A stretch of DNA of 64,000 bases from Dermatophilaceae bacterium Sec6.4 (GCA_039636865.1 CP144172.1:3472001-3536000); one strand, 5' to 3'; numbered from the stretch's first letter, positions 11,969-20,731 are shown. Made by a program: numbers and translations. The notes: a model not told the origin generated them from the letters alone.

Positions 11969-12010
11969 GCGCCCCGCCGCTGGAACCCGTGGGCTCCGGC
12001 GGCAGGGCGC
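11969..12010 (-). terminator. Hairpin downstream of rplY
   Basis: GCGCCC at 11969-11974 pairs with GGGCGC at 12005-12010, extended inside by GCCG/CGGC with a mismatch between. It lies 20 bases past the rplY stop. No T-run follows, so it may only attenuate read-through into pth. Confidence 0.5.
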
Positions 12011-12029
12011 GCGATCGTGGATGCAGTGA

Positions 12030-12689
12030 CTACTTGGCATCCTCTGCAGGCGCCTCGTCCTTTTCGGCGGCGTCCTCATCGGACTCGTCACGCTCGATAC
12101 CGGCTTCGGCCTCGGCCTCCTCCAGCTCGCTCTCCATGTCCTCGACGGACTGCTGCTGCACGATGTTGATGATCAGCAGCTCCTCATCGGCGTCCAGCTC
12201 GGTGCCCGCGGGCAACGTGATGTCCTTGGCCAGGATCTGAGTACCGGCCTTCAAGCCCTCGACGGAGACGACGACCGACGTCGGGATATCGAAGGCATCG
12301 GCGAGCACCGACAACACAGAGTTCTCGACGGCGACGACGGTCTCGATGGCTGCCTCACCCTCGATGTGCACGGGGATCTCGACGACGACCTTCTCGCCAC
12401 GACGAACAACGATGAGGTCGATGTGCTTGATGACGGGCTTGATCGCGTCGCGCTGCACGTCCTTGGCCAGCGCGAGGTGCTCAGTGCCCTCCAGGTCGAT
12501 CGTGAGGATCGCGTTCGCGTTCTTCAGCACGAGCATGGTCTCGTGGCCGGGCAGGGTCAGGTGCACGGGGATCGATCCGTGACCGTAGAGGACGGCGGGG
12601 ATCTTGTGCTCGCGACGGATACGTCGGGCGGCTCCCTTACCGAATTCGTTGCGGGCCTCGGCGGTGAGCTTGTTCTCGGCGCTAGCCAT
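12030..12689 (-). CDS. rplY: 50S ribosomal protein L25/general stress protein Ctc
   Basis: 219-aa long-form bL25 (TL5/CTC type). The N-terminal 5S rRNA-binding domain (RNEFGKGAARRIRREHKIPAVLYG) is followed by the beta-rich CTC domain and a highly acidic tail. The ATG at 12689 is used because AGGAAAA lies seven bases upstream and the protein begins MASAENKL; an in-frame ATG 11 codons earlier is less likely. It is preceded by a 250-base leader with a strong long-range pairing (see 12747-12873). Confidence 0.95.
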   Translation of the reverse strand: MASAENKLTAEARNEFGKGAARRIRREHKIPAVLYGHGSIPVHLTLPGHETMLVLKNANAILTIDLEGTEHLALAKDVQRDAIKPVIKHIDLIVVRRGEKVVVEIPVHIEGEAAIETVVAVENSVLSVLADAFDIPTSVVVSVEGLKAGTQILAKDITLPAGTELDADEELLIINIVQQQSVEDMESELEEAEAEAGIERDESDEDAAEKDEAPAEDAK

Positions 12690-12940
12690 GGTGTTTTCCT
12701 TCGACAGTAGATCTACGGGCACATGAGGGCCTCGACGCGGGACATCTGCGTGAAGCAGGGGCGGTGGGTGCAGCAGTTGACTTCAGGCACGGAGTTCGAA
12801 CTCGACGCGCGACACCGCCGGGTTGTGACCGGGCAGTGCAGCTTCGTCGATCACGGACCCAGTGCTTCACGCACCGTCCCTCGCCGAGGCAACAGCGCAG
12901 ATCGTATGCCGATCGGCGGCCCCGGCCCAAATCGCCGGGA
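12690..12940 (-). promoter_or_regulatory. rplY leader region with long-range inverted repeat
   Basis: 250 bases between prs and rplY without a credible gene. On the rplY-sense strand, TGCGTGAAGCA (plus-strand 12863-12873) can pair perfectly over 11 bp with TGCTTCACGCA (12747-12757), with GGAC/GTCC extending the stem. Inside lies the 12-bp palindrome GAGTTCGAACTC (12792-12803). A second pairing of CGGTG with CACCG plus GGG with CCC uses overlapping bases and would exclude the first. A small hairpin CCCGGC/GCCGGG (12921-12939) just after the prs stop may be a weak prs terminator. Confidence 0.5.
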
Positions 12941-13918
12941 CTAGCTGTTGAACATGCTCGTCACCGAACCGTCTTCGAAGACCTGGCGAATGGCCTGGCT
13001 CAGCAACGGCGCAATGGACAGCACGGTGAGCTTGTCGAACTGCTTCTCAGTGGGCACCGGAAGTGTGTCCGTCACCACGATCTCGGTGGCTACCGAATCG
13101 CGCAGCCGCTGCACGGCAGGGTCGGACAGGATCGCGTGCGTGGCCGCGATGACGACCCCTGCTGCGCCGTCCTTCATCAGGGCGTCCGCCGCGTGACAGA
13201 TGGTGCCGCCACTGTCGATCATGTCGTCGACCAGAATGCACAACCGGCCCTCGACCTGGCCGATCACCCGGTTCGCAACGCTCTTGTTGGGCTGGGTCAT
13301 GTCGCGCGTCTTGTGGATGAAGGCCAACGGCACCCCACCCAGTCGCTTGGACCACGACTCGGCCACCTTGATCCGACCGGCGTCCGGAGACACCACGGCG
13401 AGCTTCTGGTCGCCGTACTTCGCACCGACATGGTCGGCCAGGATCGGCAACGCCTGCAGGTGGTCCACCGGGCCGTCGAAGAACCCCTGGATCTGGTCGG
13501 TGTGCAGGTCGACCGCCATCAACCGGTCGGCGCCGGCGGTCTTGAACATGTCGGCCATCAGCCGCGCGCTGATCGGCTCGCGGCCGCGGGATTTCTTGTC
13601 CTGTCGGGCGTAACCGTAGAACGGGGTGACGACGGTGATGCGCTTGGCCGATGCGCGCTTGAGCGCATCCACCATGATCAGGTGCTCCATGATCCACTTG
13701 TTGATGGGCGCCGTGTGACTCTGCAGCACGAACGCGTCACAACCACGCACCGACTCCTCGAACCGGACATAGAGCTCGCTGTTGGCGAAGTCGTAGGCCG
13801 CTGTGGGCACGAGCGTGGTGTTCAACTCCTGGGCGACCGTCTGCGCGAGGGTTTCGTGCGCGCGCCCGCTGAACAGCATCAGGTGCTTTTCGGTAGTTTT
13901 CTTCACATCGCTGCCCAT
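12941..13918 (-). CDS. prs: Ribose-phosphate diphosphokinase (PRPP synthetase)
   Basis: 325-aa enzyme making PRPP from ribose 5-phosphate and ATP for nucleotide, His and Trp synthesis. The flexible-loop region TPFYGYARQDKKSRGREPI, the metal/ATP motif VDLHTDQIQGFF and the PRPP-binding loop LVDDMIDSGGTI are all present. Its start overlaps the glmU stop as TGATG, indicating translational coupling. glmU-prs is a widely conserved pair. Confidence 0.97.
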   Translation of the reverse strand: MGSDVKKTTEKHLMLFSGRAHETLAQTVAQELNTTLVPTAAYDFANSELYVRFEESVRGCDAFVLQSHTAPINKWIMEHLIMVDALKRASAKRITVVTPFYGYARQDKKSRGREPISARLMADMFKTAGADRLMAVDLHTDQIQGFFDGPVDHLQALPILADHVGAKYGDQKLAVVSPDAGRIKVAESWSKRLGGVPLAFIHKTRDMTQPNKSVANRVIGQVEGRLCILVDDMIDSGGTICHAADALMKDGAAGVVIAATHAILSDPAVQRLRDSVATEIVVTDTLPVPTEKQFDKLTVLSIAPLLSQAIRQVFEDGSVTSMFNS

Positions 13919-15408
13919 CAGAGGTCGTCCTGGCCGGTCGGATTCTTCTCGGTCTGCTTTTTCTCGGTGGAGGTGCCGATCGCGTCCAGCGCCGCCTGCG
14001 CGGCGAGCGCCTGAGCCGTTCCCGCCCGCTTGGCGAGCACCCAGCCTTCGATATTGCGTTGCGGGGCAACGGACAGCGCCAGCGCACCGGGTGGCACGTC
14101 TTTACGGATCACCGCACTAGCGCCGGAGCCTGCCCCGTCCCCGACGGTCACCGGGGCGACGTACATGTTGTCGCTACCCATTCGGCAGTCGTCACCGACC
14201 TGCGTGCGATGTTTGGCGACTCCGTCGTAGTTGACGAAGACGCTGGCAGCGCCGATGTTGGTGCGCGCACCGATCGTCGCGTCGCCGACATAGGACAGAT
14301 GCGGGACCTTGCTGCCCTGCCCGATCTGGGAATTCTTCGTCTCCACGAAGGTGCCGACCTTGCTGCCCGCTCCCAGTTCACTACCTGGCCGCAGATAGGC
14401 GAACGGTCCGACACTCGCTCCCGCGCCCACCACCGACAACTCGGCGTGGGTGCGCACGATGCGCGCGCCGTCGCCGACCTCCATGTCGGTGAGGGTGCAG
14501 TCCGGCCCGATCGTGCATTCGGAGCCGATGGTCGTGGCTCCCCGCAACTGGGTGCCGGGCTCGATCACGGTGTCCTGGCCGACCGACACGTCAACGTCGA
14601 CCCAGGTCGTGTCGGGATCGACCACGATGACGCCCTGTTCGGTCATCAACCGGTGCACCGTCCGCCTGTTGAGCTCTTTACCGAGCCTGGCCAACTGGGC
14701 CTTGTCATTGACCCCTTCGGTCTGCCACAGATCGTCCAGGACGTACGCCGAGACCGCGCGGCCCCGTCCGACGAAAACCTCCACGACGTCGGTGAGGTAC
14801 TTCTCTCCACCCTGCGAGTGCAGGCCGACCGCAGCGATCGCCTCGCGCAGTGCATCAACGTCGAAAGCGAAGATCCCGGAGTTGAACTCGCCGATCGCGC
14901 GCACCTGGGCGGACGCGTGCTTGTGCTCCACGATGGCTTCGACACCACCGTCAGCGCCCCGCACGATGCGGCCGTACCCGGTGGCGTCGGCCACGATCGC
15001 CGTCACGACCGTCGCGACGGCGGGGGATGCTTCGTGATGTGCCGTCAGCTCGTTCAGCGTCTGCCCACTCAACAGCGGGGTGTCGCCGGTGATGACCAGC
15101 ACTGTGCCACTCAGATCGCCCGGTAGCGCGGCCAGTGCGCACTCCACCGCCCGACCGGTGCCGTAGACCTCATCCTGATGCGCGATGACGACATTCGGCG
15201 CGCTTTCGCGGGCCGCCGCTGCCACGGCATCGGCTTGAGCACGCACCACCACGCACACGTGAGCGGCATCGGTGGCGTGCGCGGCCCGGACACAGTGGCC
15301 CACGAGCGGACGACCGCCGATACGGTGCAGGGCTTTGTTCAACGTCGATCGCATCCGAGTGCCGTCACCGGCGGACAGGACGATGACGGCTGCGGGGGTG
15401 GGGCTCAC
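13918..15408 (-). CDS. glmU: Bifunctional GlmU: GlcNAc-1-P uridyltransferase/GlcN-1-P acetyltransferase
   Basis: 496-aa cytoplasmic enzyme making UDP-GlcNAc for peptidoglycan. The N-terminal pyrophosphorylase domain has LSAGDGTRMRS (the usual form is LAAGxGTRM, so Ser replaces Ala) and ITGDTPLL. The C-terminal half is a left-handed beta-helix with hexapeptide repeats and the acetyltransferase region VNYDGVAKHRTQVGDDC. The tail is rich in Lys, Glu and Thr. A GTG start at 15408 with GAGGAG nine bases upstream is used. Confidence 0.96.
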   Translation of the reverse strand: MSPTPAAVIVLSAGDGTRMRSTLNKALHRIGGRPLVGHCVRAAHATDAAHVCVVVRAQADAVAAAARESAPNVVIAHQDEVYGTGRAVECALAALPGDLSGTVLVITGDTPLLSGQTLNELTAHHEASPAVATVVTAIVADATGYGRIVRGADGGVEAIVEHKHASAQVRAIGEFNSGIFAFDVDALREAIAAVGLHSQGGEKYLTDVVEVFVGRGRAVSAYVLDDLWQTEGVNDKAQLARLGKELNRRTVHRLMTEQGVIVVDPDTTWVDVDVSVGQDTVIEPGTQLRGATTIGSECTIGPDCTLTDMEVGDGARIVRTHAELSVVGAGASVGPFAYLRPGSELGAGSKVGTFVETKNSQIGQGSKVPHLSYVGDATIGARTNIGAASVFVNYDGVAKHRTQVGDDCRMGSDNMYVAPVTVGDGAGSGASAVIRKDVPPGALALSVAPQRNIEGWVLAKRAGTAQALAAQAALDAIGTSTEKKQTEKNPTGQDDL

Positions 15409-15501
15409 TGGTGGTGCTCCTCAGAGGCTGCGCATGTGCAGCGTTGCGACCGATTGCTTTCGCGATGCTATCGCTGCGTCCTTAAAGGGACACATCATCG
15501 G

Positions 15502-15580
15502 CTCCCCGGGTTGGAATCGAACCAACGTCGCTAATCCTGATTCAAAGTCAGGCGGCCCCTACCAGCAGAGCAACCGGGGA
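15502..15580 (-). tRNA. tRNA-Gln (UUG)
   Basis: Acceptor TCCCCGG pairs with CCGGGGA, anticodon stem CCTGA/TCAGG encloses loop CTTTGAA (anticodon TTG), and T stem GTTGG/CCAAC has loop TTCGATT. The discriminator is G; a full CCA is not encoded (GCC then GA follows). The variable region reads nine bases and two bases lie between D and anticodon stems, which is longer than usual. It lies between glmU and the TetR gene, as in other actinobacteria. Confidence 0.9.
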
Positions 15581-15677
15581 ACGGCGGCAGGCAACCGAAG
15601 TCGGCAACACCGTCGAACGCCGACCAGGGTAGATCACCCGCGACTGCAAACGTGCACCACGCAGGGCACCCAGCCTC

Positions 15678-15683
15678 CACACT
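15678..15683 (+). promoter_or_regulatory. Possible -10 element for a leaderless tetR transcript
   Basis: CACACT (A at position 2, T at position 6) ends six bases before the ATG at 15690, the same spacing seen before several other genes in this window. AGAGG lies in the intervening bases but is too close to the ATG to act as a normal ribosome binding site. Confidence 0.25.
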
Positions 15684-15689
15684 AGAGGT

Positions 15690-16367
15690 ATGAAGTCACC
15701 ACCGCGCCGCACTCGAATGACTGCCGATCAACGCCGCGAGCAGCTCATCAGCGTGGGCCGTGAGGTCTTCGCCGCAGACGGAGTACAGGGCGCAACCGTC
15801 GAGGACATCGCCACCCGGGCCGGCGTGACCAAACCCGTCGTCTACGAGCATTTCGGCGGTAAGGAAGGGCTTTACGCCGTCGTCGTGGATCGGGCCATTA
15901 CCGACATCCTGGCCAGCATCACCGACGCGCTGGCCGAGCCTGCGGAATTCCGGGTACTGATCGAACGGGCTGTACTCGCCCTCTTCACCTTCATGGAGAC
16001 CTCCCCTTCCTCCTTCGAGGTGCTGGTCCGCAGTTCACCCGCCTGGTACAGCGGCGGCTCGGCCGCCTCACTGATGTCCGCGATCGCCGGGCATGTGGAG
16101 AAGATGTTCGATGCGGCTTTCGAGCAGGATGGTTTCGATCCGGCAGCTGCACCGATCTACGCGCAGGGCATGATCGGGGCCATCACCCTCTCGGGGGTCT
16201 GGTGGATCCATCAGCCGGACCGCCCATCCAAAGAATTCGCGGCCTCCCATGTGGTCAACCTCATCTGGAACGGTCTGCGCGGACTGAAGAAAGAGCCCAG
16301 CCTCAGCAGTCAGGCGAGCATCGGCACCCCGTCGATTCCGGTCAGCACCGTGGCGCCGGTGGCCTGA
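15690..16367 (+). CDS. TetR/AcrR family transcriptional regulator
   Basis: 225 aa. The N-terminal helix-turn-helix (about residues 30-60) reads ATVEDIATRAGVTKPVVYEHF, followed by GGKEGLY, a classical TetR DNA-binding domain. The C-terminal ligand-binding domain is all-helical and variable, so the effector is unknown. An orthologue beside glmU and tRNA-Gln is common in actinobacteria. An alternative start is the internal ATG nine codons downstream. Confidence 0.92.
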   Translation: MKSPPRRTRMTADQRREQLISVGREVFAADGVQGATVEDIATRAGVTKPVVYEHFGGKEGLYAVVVDRAITDILASITDALAEPAEFRVLIERAVLALFTFMETSPSSFEVLVRSSPAWYSGGSAASLMSAIAGHVEKMFDAAFEQDGFDPAAAPIYAQGMIGAITLSGVWWIHQPDRPSKEFAASHVVNLIWNGLRGLKKEPSLSSQASIGTPSIPVSTVAPVA

Positions 16368-16394
16368 GGCACGCGAACCCGGGGTCGCCGCACG

Positions 16395-16430
16395 TTTCTT
16401 GACGTCAAGAAACTTGACGGTGAGTAGACT
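16395..16430 (+). promoter_or_regulatory. MarR operator palindrome and predicted leaderless promoter
   Basis: TTTCTTGACGTCAAGAAA at 16395-16412 is a perfect 18-bp palindrome, followed directly by a further half-site CTTGACG (16413-16419). A -10-like TAGACT at 16425-16430 lies six bases before the marR ATG (16437). TTGACG at 16399-16404 could serve as -35 but gives a long 20-base spacer. The position suits autoregulation by the MarR protein; this is inferred. Confidence 0.6.
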
Positions 16431-16436
16431 CGCGTT

Positions 16437-16934
16437 ATGCCCGCGCCCCCCGACGACGTCGATGCGATCGTCGATGCCTGGTCGCGCGAACGCCCGGATC
16501 TGAACGTGAATCCGCTACACGTGTTGTCCCGGATCACCCGACTTGCCCGTCTACTGGATCAGGCTCGCGGCACTGCATTCGCCGAGTACGACCTGGACGG
16601 TTGGGAATTCGACGTGCTCTCGGCGCTACGGCGGGTCGGCGCTCCCTACCAACTCTCCCCCGGCGCGTTGATGCAGCAGACCCTCGTCACGAGCGGAACG
16701 ATGACCAACCGGGTGGACCGCCTCGAACAACGCGGCTTCGTCCGTCGCGGCCCCGCCCCACATGACCGTCGCGGTGTACTGGTGCAGCTCACTGACTCGG
16801 GTAGAACCGTGGTCGACTCGGCAATGGCGGACCTGCTGCGGCACGAGGAGACCCTCTTGGCGCACCTGGCCGATGCCGAGCAGCAGCAACTTGCCGCCAT
16901 CCTGCGCACGCTGCTCGCCGCCGTCTCCAGCTGA
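16437..16934 (+). CDS. MarR family transcriptional regulator
   Basis: 165 aa winged-helix regulator. The recognition region (about residues 70-115) reads LSPGALMQQTLVTSGTMTNR followed by VDRLEQRGFVRR and the wing DRRGVLVQLT, the standard MarR layout. The ligand is unknown. No ribosome binding site is visible; the mRNA is predicted to be leaderless. It ends 28 bases before the convergent ABC-F gene, so its target may be itself or a distant locus. Confidence 0.92.
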   Translation: MPAPPDDVDAIVDAWSRERPDLNVNPLHVLSRITRLARLLDQARGTAFAEYDLDGWEFDVLSALRRVGAPYQLSPGALMQQTLVTSGTMTNRVDRLEQRGFVRRGPAPHDRRGVLVQLTDSGRTVVDSAMADLLRHEETLLAHLADAEQQQLAAILRTLLAAVSS

Positions 16935-16962
16935 AGCAGAATCCGGCTGAGCCGGCGACTCG

Positions 16963-18816
16963 CTAACCCTCCGCGACCTGCGCGGCCTCCAGCCAGTTGA
17001 TCTCCAGCTCCTCACGTTCGTCGTGCAGCGTCCGCAGTTCGGCGTCCAGGGACGTCACGCGGGCATGGTCGGCCGCGGCCGATACCAGCGCGTCGTGCAA
17101 CGCCTTCTCCCGGTCGACCAACTTGCTGAGCGACCGCTCGAGGCGGCCCATCTCCTTGCGTGCTTCCCGGGTCCGGGCCGGATCCACGCGTGCTGCGTCC
17201 TGCGCGCCTGAGGCGCTGGACGCCGTCCCGCCCTGCGCTGCGGCCGCTGCTCTCGCCGATGTCGCGGCTGCACCGACCCCGGACCCGGCGCGCTGCTGAG
17301 CGCGTAGCTCCAGGAACTGGTGGACCCCGCCCGGAAGCTCCCGGATCTGGCCATCACCCAGCAGCGCCACCTGCCGGTCGCACATCCGTTCCAGCAGGTA
17401 CCGGTCGTGGGACACCACCACGAGGGTGCCCGCCCATCCGTCCAGCACGTCCTCCATCGAGGTGAGCGTCTCGATGTCCAAATCGTTGGTGGGTTCGTCC
17501 AGCAGCAGCACGTTGGGTTCCTGCATGAGAAGCCGCAGGAACTGCAGCCGCCGACGTTCTCCACCGGACAGCTGCGCCACCCGGGTCTGCTGGCGCGGAC
17601 CGTCGAAACCGAGCCGCTTGGCCAGACTGCTCGCGCTGACCTCCTTGCCCTCGAGCATGATGAACGACTTCACGTCGGTGATCGCGTCGATCAGGCGCAT
17701 GCCGTCGAGCTGCTCCAACTCGCGGACCTCCTGGGTCAGCATCGCCAGGGAGACGGTCTTGCCCTGCTTGCGTTTGCCCGCGTCGATGGGCTGGGTGCCC
17801 TCGATCGCGCGCAGCAGGGTGGACTTGCCCGCGCCGTTGGCCCCGACGATGCCGGTGCGTTCTCCCGGCGCCAGCCGCCAGGTCTGGCGGTCCACGATCG
17901 GGCGTCCGTCGAAACTGATCGTCGCGTCGATCAGATCGATGACGTCTTTGCCGAGCCGGGTCGTGGCGAACCGGACCAGCTCCACGGAGTTACGCGGATC
18001 GGGCTCACCCGCGATCAACTCGTTGGCCGCGTCGATGCGGAAGCGCGGTTTGCTGGTGCGGGCAGGCGGACCGCGGCGCAACCACGCAAGCTCTTTACGC
18101 ATCAGGTTGGTGCGGCGCTCCTCGGTGACCGAGGCCATCCGGTCACGCTCGTTCTTTGCCAGCACGTAGGCCGCGTAGCCACCCTCGTACTGTTCGACAC
18201 CGCCGTCCACCACCTCCCAGGTGCGCGAGGCGATCTCATCCAGGAACCACCGGTCGTGAGTGATCACCACGAAGGCGCCGGAGCTACCGGCCCGGTGACG
18301 CACCAGATGCGCAGCAAGCCACTGCACACCTTCCACGTCGAGGTGGTTGGTCGGCTCGTCCAGCAAAAGCAACGCCGGGTCGTCGATCAGCAGACGGGCC
18401 AGGGCGACCCGGCGTCGTTCCCCGCCCGACAACGGCCCCACGGTGGCATCCGGTCCCCCGACGCCTGTGAAGCCCACCCCACCCAGGAGTCCGTCCAGAA
18501 TGTCGCGCACCCTGGAGTCGGCGGCCCACTCGTGCTCAGCGCGGTCGCCGACCACCGCGTCGTGCACGCGACTGGCAGGGTCCAGTGAGTCGTCCTGGCT
18601 CAGCATCGCGACGCTGAGACCACCGACCCGGGTGACCCGACCGTCATCGGCCTCCTGGATGCCGGCGAGCACCCGGAGCAGCGTCGATTTGCCGTCCCCG
18701 TTGCGCCCGACCACACCGATCCGGTCTCCGGTGCCTATCCCGAGAGAGACCTCGTCCAGCAGTTGACGTGTGCCCAGCGCGAGGGATACCCGCTCGCAGG
18801 CAAGAAGATTTGGCAT
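16963..18816 (-). CDS. ABC-F family ATPase (Uup/EttA-like)
   Basis: 617-aa soluble protein with two ABC domains and no membrane segments. Walker A motifs are GRNGDGKST and GANGAGKST, signatures are LSGGERRRVALARLL and LSGGERRRLQFLRLL, and Walker B runs into LLLDEPTNHLD and LLLDEPTNDLD. A C-terminal charged coiled coil of about 80 residues matches the ABC-F C-terminal domain of Uup. ABC-F proteins act on the ribosome, in translation control or antibiotic protection; no specific resistance role can be assigned. The Met at 18816 starts exactly at the conserved MPNLLACERVSL region. Confidence 0.92.
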   Translation of the reverse strand: MPNLLACERVSLALGTRQLLDEVSLGIGTGDRIGVVGRNGDGKSTLLRVLAGIQEADDGRVTRVGGLSVAMLSQDDSLDPASRVHDAVVGDRAEHEWAADSRVRDILDGLLGGVGFTGVGGPDATVGPLSGGERRRVALARLLIDDPALLLLDEPTNHLDVEGVQWLAAHLVRHRAGSSGAFVVITHDRWFLDEIASRTWEVVDGGVEQYEGGYAAYVLAKNERDRMASVTEERRTNLMRKELAWLRRGPPARTSKPRFRIDAANELIAGEPDPRNSVELVRFATTRLGKDVIDLIDATISFDGRPIVDRQTWRLAPGERTGIVGANGAGKSTLLRAIEGTQPIDAGKRKQGKTVSLAMLTQEVRELEQLDGMRLIDAITDVKSFIMLEGKEVSASSLAKRLGFDGPRQQTRVAQLSGGERRRLQFLRLLMQEPNVLLLDEPTNDLDIETLTSMEDVLDGWAGTLVVVSHDRYLLERMCDRQVALLGDGQIRELPGGVHQFLELRAQQRAGSGVGAAATSARAAAAAQGGTASSASGAQDAARVDPARTREARKEMGRLERSLSKLVDREKALHDALVSAAADHARVTSLDAELRTLHDEREELEINWLEAAQVAEG

Positions 18817-18846
18817 ATGGGAAAAGGTTAGGCCAGATCCGCCCGG

Positions 18847-19788
18847 TCAGACGCCGTGCGGGTGAGTCACGACGTGCGCGCCCGGCGCCGGGCCCACCGC
18901 CGACACGATCTCATCGGCCACCTGGGAGGCGTTCAGGGCCCGCGTCAGATCCACCGACGCACGGCGATCGGCGCACAGAAATGCGACCGTCGGGCCGGAT
19001 CCGCTCACGATCGCGCCGCGGGCACCCGCTGCCAGCCCCGCGTCGAGGACCTGCTGCAGCCGCGGCATCAACGACAGGGCCGCCGGTTGCAGGTCGTTCT
19101 GCAACTGCGCCGCCACCGCATCCACCTCGCCGGAACGCAGCGCCGCCATCAGGGATTGCGACGGCTGCGGCTCGTGCACAACCTGCCCGGCGCGCAGCCG
19201 GTCGCATTCCGCGTACACCCGCGCGGTGGACAGACCCTCGTGCTGCAGGGCGAACACCCAGTACAGATCGACATGCGCCAACACCGGCACGAGCTGCTCG
19301 CCGCGACCGATTCCGAGCGCGGTGCCGCCGGCGATACCGAACGGCACGTCCGACCCCACCTGAGCTGCGACCTGCATCAACTGTGCTGGTTCGTGCCCCA
19401 GGATCCAGAGTGCATCCGCACCGACCAGAGCGCCTGCGGCGTCGGCCGACCCGCCGGCCATCCCGCCCGCGACCGGAATTCGCTTGTCGATGTCGATCTG
19501 CAGGGCTTCTTCGATGCCGACCTGCCGGGCCAGCCGCTGGGCTGCCTGGACGGCGAGGTTGTCCGGGCCGGCCGGCACGCGGTCGGCGTAGGGACCTCGA
19601 ACGGTGCACCCCCAGTGCGCGGCGGGCGTGACGTAGACATCGTCGAACAAGTCGACGGCGTGGAAGACCGTTGCGAGCGAATGGAATCCGTCATCGCGCA
19701 GTGGCCCGACACGTAGCTCCAGGTTGACCTTCGCAGGCACGCGGACTCGAACGGCGAGCCTGGACGGATCCGGTGACATGGCGCCCAC
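18847..19788 (-). CDS. ispE: 4-diphosphocytidyl-2-C-methyl-D-erythritol kinase
   Basis: 313-aa GHMP kinase of the MEP isoprenoid pathway, phosphorylating CDP-methylerythritol. The N-terminal VRVPAKVNLELRVGPLRDDG and the ATP loop IPVAGGMAGGSADAAG (around residues 98-113) are diagnostic, and VSGSGPTVAFL is the third GHMP motif. The GTG at 19788 overlaps the rsmA stop as TAGTG; the ATG at 19779 is an alternative. The rsmA-ispE pairing is conserved in actinobacteria. Confidence 0.95.
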   Translation of the reverse strand: MGAMSPDPSRLAVRVRVPAKVNLELRVGPLRDDGFHSLATVFHAVDLFDDVYVTPAAHWGCTVRGPYADRVPAGPDNLAVQAAQRLARQVGIEEALQIDIDKRIPVAGGMAGGSADAAGALVGADALWILGHEPAQLMQVAAQVGSDVPFGIAGGTALGIGRGEQLVPVLAHVDLYWVFALQHEGLSTARVYAECDRLRAGQVVHEPQPSQSLMAALRSGEVDAVAAQLQNDLQPAALSLMPRLQQVLDAGLAAGARGAIVSGSGPTVAFLCADRRASVDLTRALNASQVADEIVSAVGPAPGAHVVTHPHGV

Positions 19789-20648
19789 TATGCCGGACGA
19801 TGCGCGGCGATCGCGGCAAACTCATCGATGCCGAGACGCTCACCGCGCAGCCCGGGATCCACCCCTGCGGCCCGCAACGCCTGTTCGGCCAGCACCGGGC
19901 TACCTGCCCAGGTGGCCAGTGCTGACCGCAGCGTTTTACGACGCTGGGCAAATGCCGCGTCGATGACCTTGAAGACGACGTCGCGCGGTACCGACGTCTC
20001 GGGTGGCTCACGTCGGATCATCTCCACCAGCCCGGAGTCGACATTCGGCGCCGGCCAGAAGACGTTGCGCCCTACGCGGTCCACGAGGCGCACCTGCGCG
20101 TACCAGGCGGCTTTGGCGCTCGGGACGCCGTAAGTGCGGCTGCCGGGCGGCGCGGCCAGCCGCTCGGCGACCTCCCACTGCACCATCACCAGCACCCGCG
20201 TGATGCTCGGGAACCACTCGAGGTAGGACAGCACCACCGGCACGGACACGTTGTAGGGAAGGTTGGCGACCAGCGCGACCGGCGCCGGATCCGGCAACTC
20301 CCGGGTACGCAGCGCGTCGCCGTGCACCACCTGCAGATTCGCAGCGCGCGTCGGCGCGAACCGCGCCACGGTCACCGGCAGGCGTCGCGCCAACTTGGGA
20401 TCGACTTCGACGGCCGTCACGCCACCCGCCCGCTCCAGCAGCGCCAGCGTGAGCGAGCCCAACCCCGGGCCGACCTCGACCACCTGATCTGTGGGACCGA
20501 CGCCGGACAGCCGGGCGATCTTGCGTACCGTATTGGCGTCGATGACGAAGTTCTGGCCCCACTGCTTGGTGGGTCGCAGTCCGAGCTCGGTCGCGAGCCC
20601 TCGCACCTGGGTGGCGCTGAGCAGACCATCGCTCTGCGGTGTTGTCAC
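19788..20648 (-). CDS. rsmA: 16S rRNA adenine(1518/1519)-N6 dimethyltransferase
   Basis: 286-aa KsgA/RsmA enzyme. QWGQNFVID begins the SAM-binding region, motif I is VVEVGPGLGSLTLALL, and the catalytic motif IV is NLPYNVSVPV. It dimethylates two adjacent adenines near the 3-prime end of 16S rRNA during small-subunit assembly. It lies downstream of rpfB and its terminator and is coupled to ispE. Confidence 0.96.
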   Translation of the reverse strand: MTTPQSDGLLSATQVRGLATELGLRPTKQWGQNFVIDANTVRKIARLSGVGPTDQVVEVGPGLGSLTLALLERAGGVTAVEVDPKLARRLPVTVARFAPTRAANLQVVHGDALRTRELPDPAPVALVANLPYNVSVPVVLSYLEWFPSITRVLVMVQWEVAERLAAPPGSRTYGVPSAKAAWYAQVRLVDRVGRNVFWPAPNVDSGLVEMIRREPPETSVPRDVVFKVIDAAFAQRRKTLRSALATWAGSPVLAEQALRAAGVDPGLRGERLGIDEFAAIAAHRPA

Positions 20649-20691
20649 CGCGCCACCCTACGGTGAACGTGACGCTGGCGGTGGCACAGCA

Positions 20692-20731
20692 AACCCCGAG
20701 GGGCTCACGTTCAGCTGAGCCTCTCGGGGTT
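20692..20731 (-). terminator. Strong terminator after the Rpf gene
   Basis: A 16-bp stem (20692-20707 with 20716-20731; core AACCCCGAG/CTCGGGGTT) has a single G-T wobble and an eight-base loop. On the minus strand the stem ends in GGGGTTT. It lies 20 bases past the stop of the Rpf-like gene and separates it from rsmA-ispE. Confidence 0.85.

Noticed and set aside
12786..12810. T-arm-like GAGTTCGAACTC in the rplY leader as part of a tRNA
   Set aside because: No matching acceptor or anticodon arms at tRNA distances; treated as a palindrome within the leader.
12764..14014. 416-codon frame opposite prs
   Set aside because: Antisense shadow of prs and glmU with biased composition and no domain.
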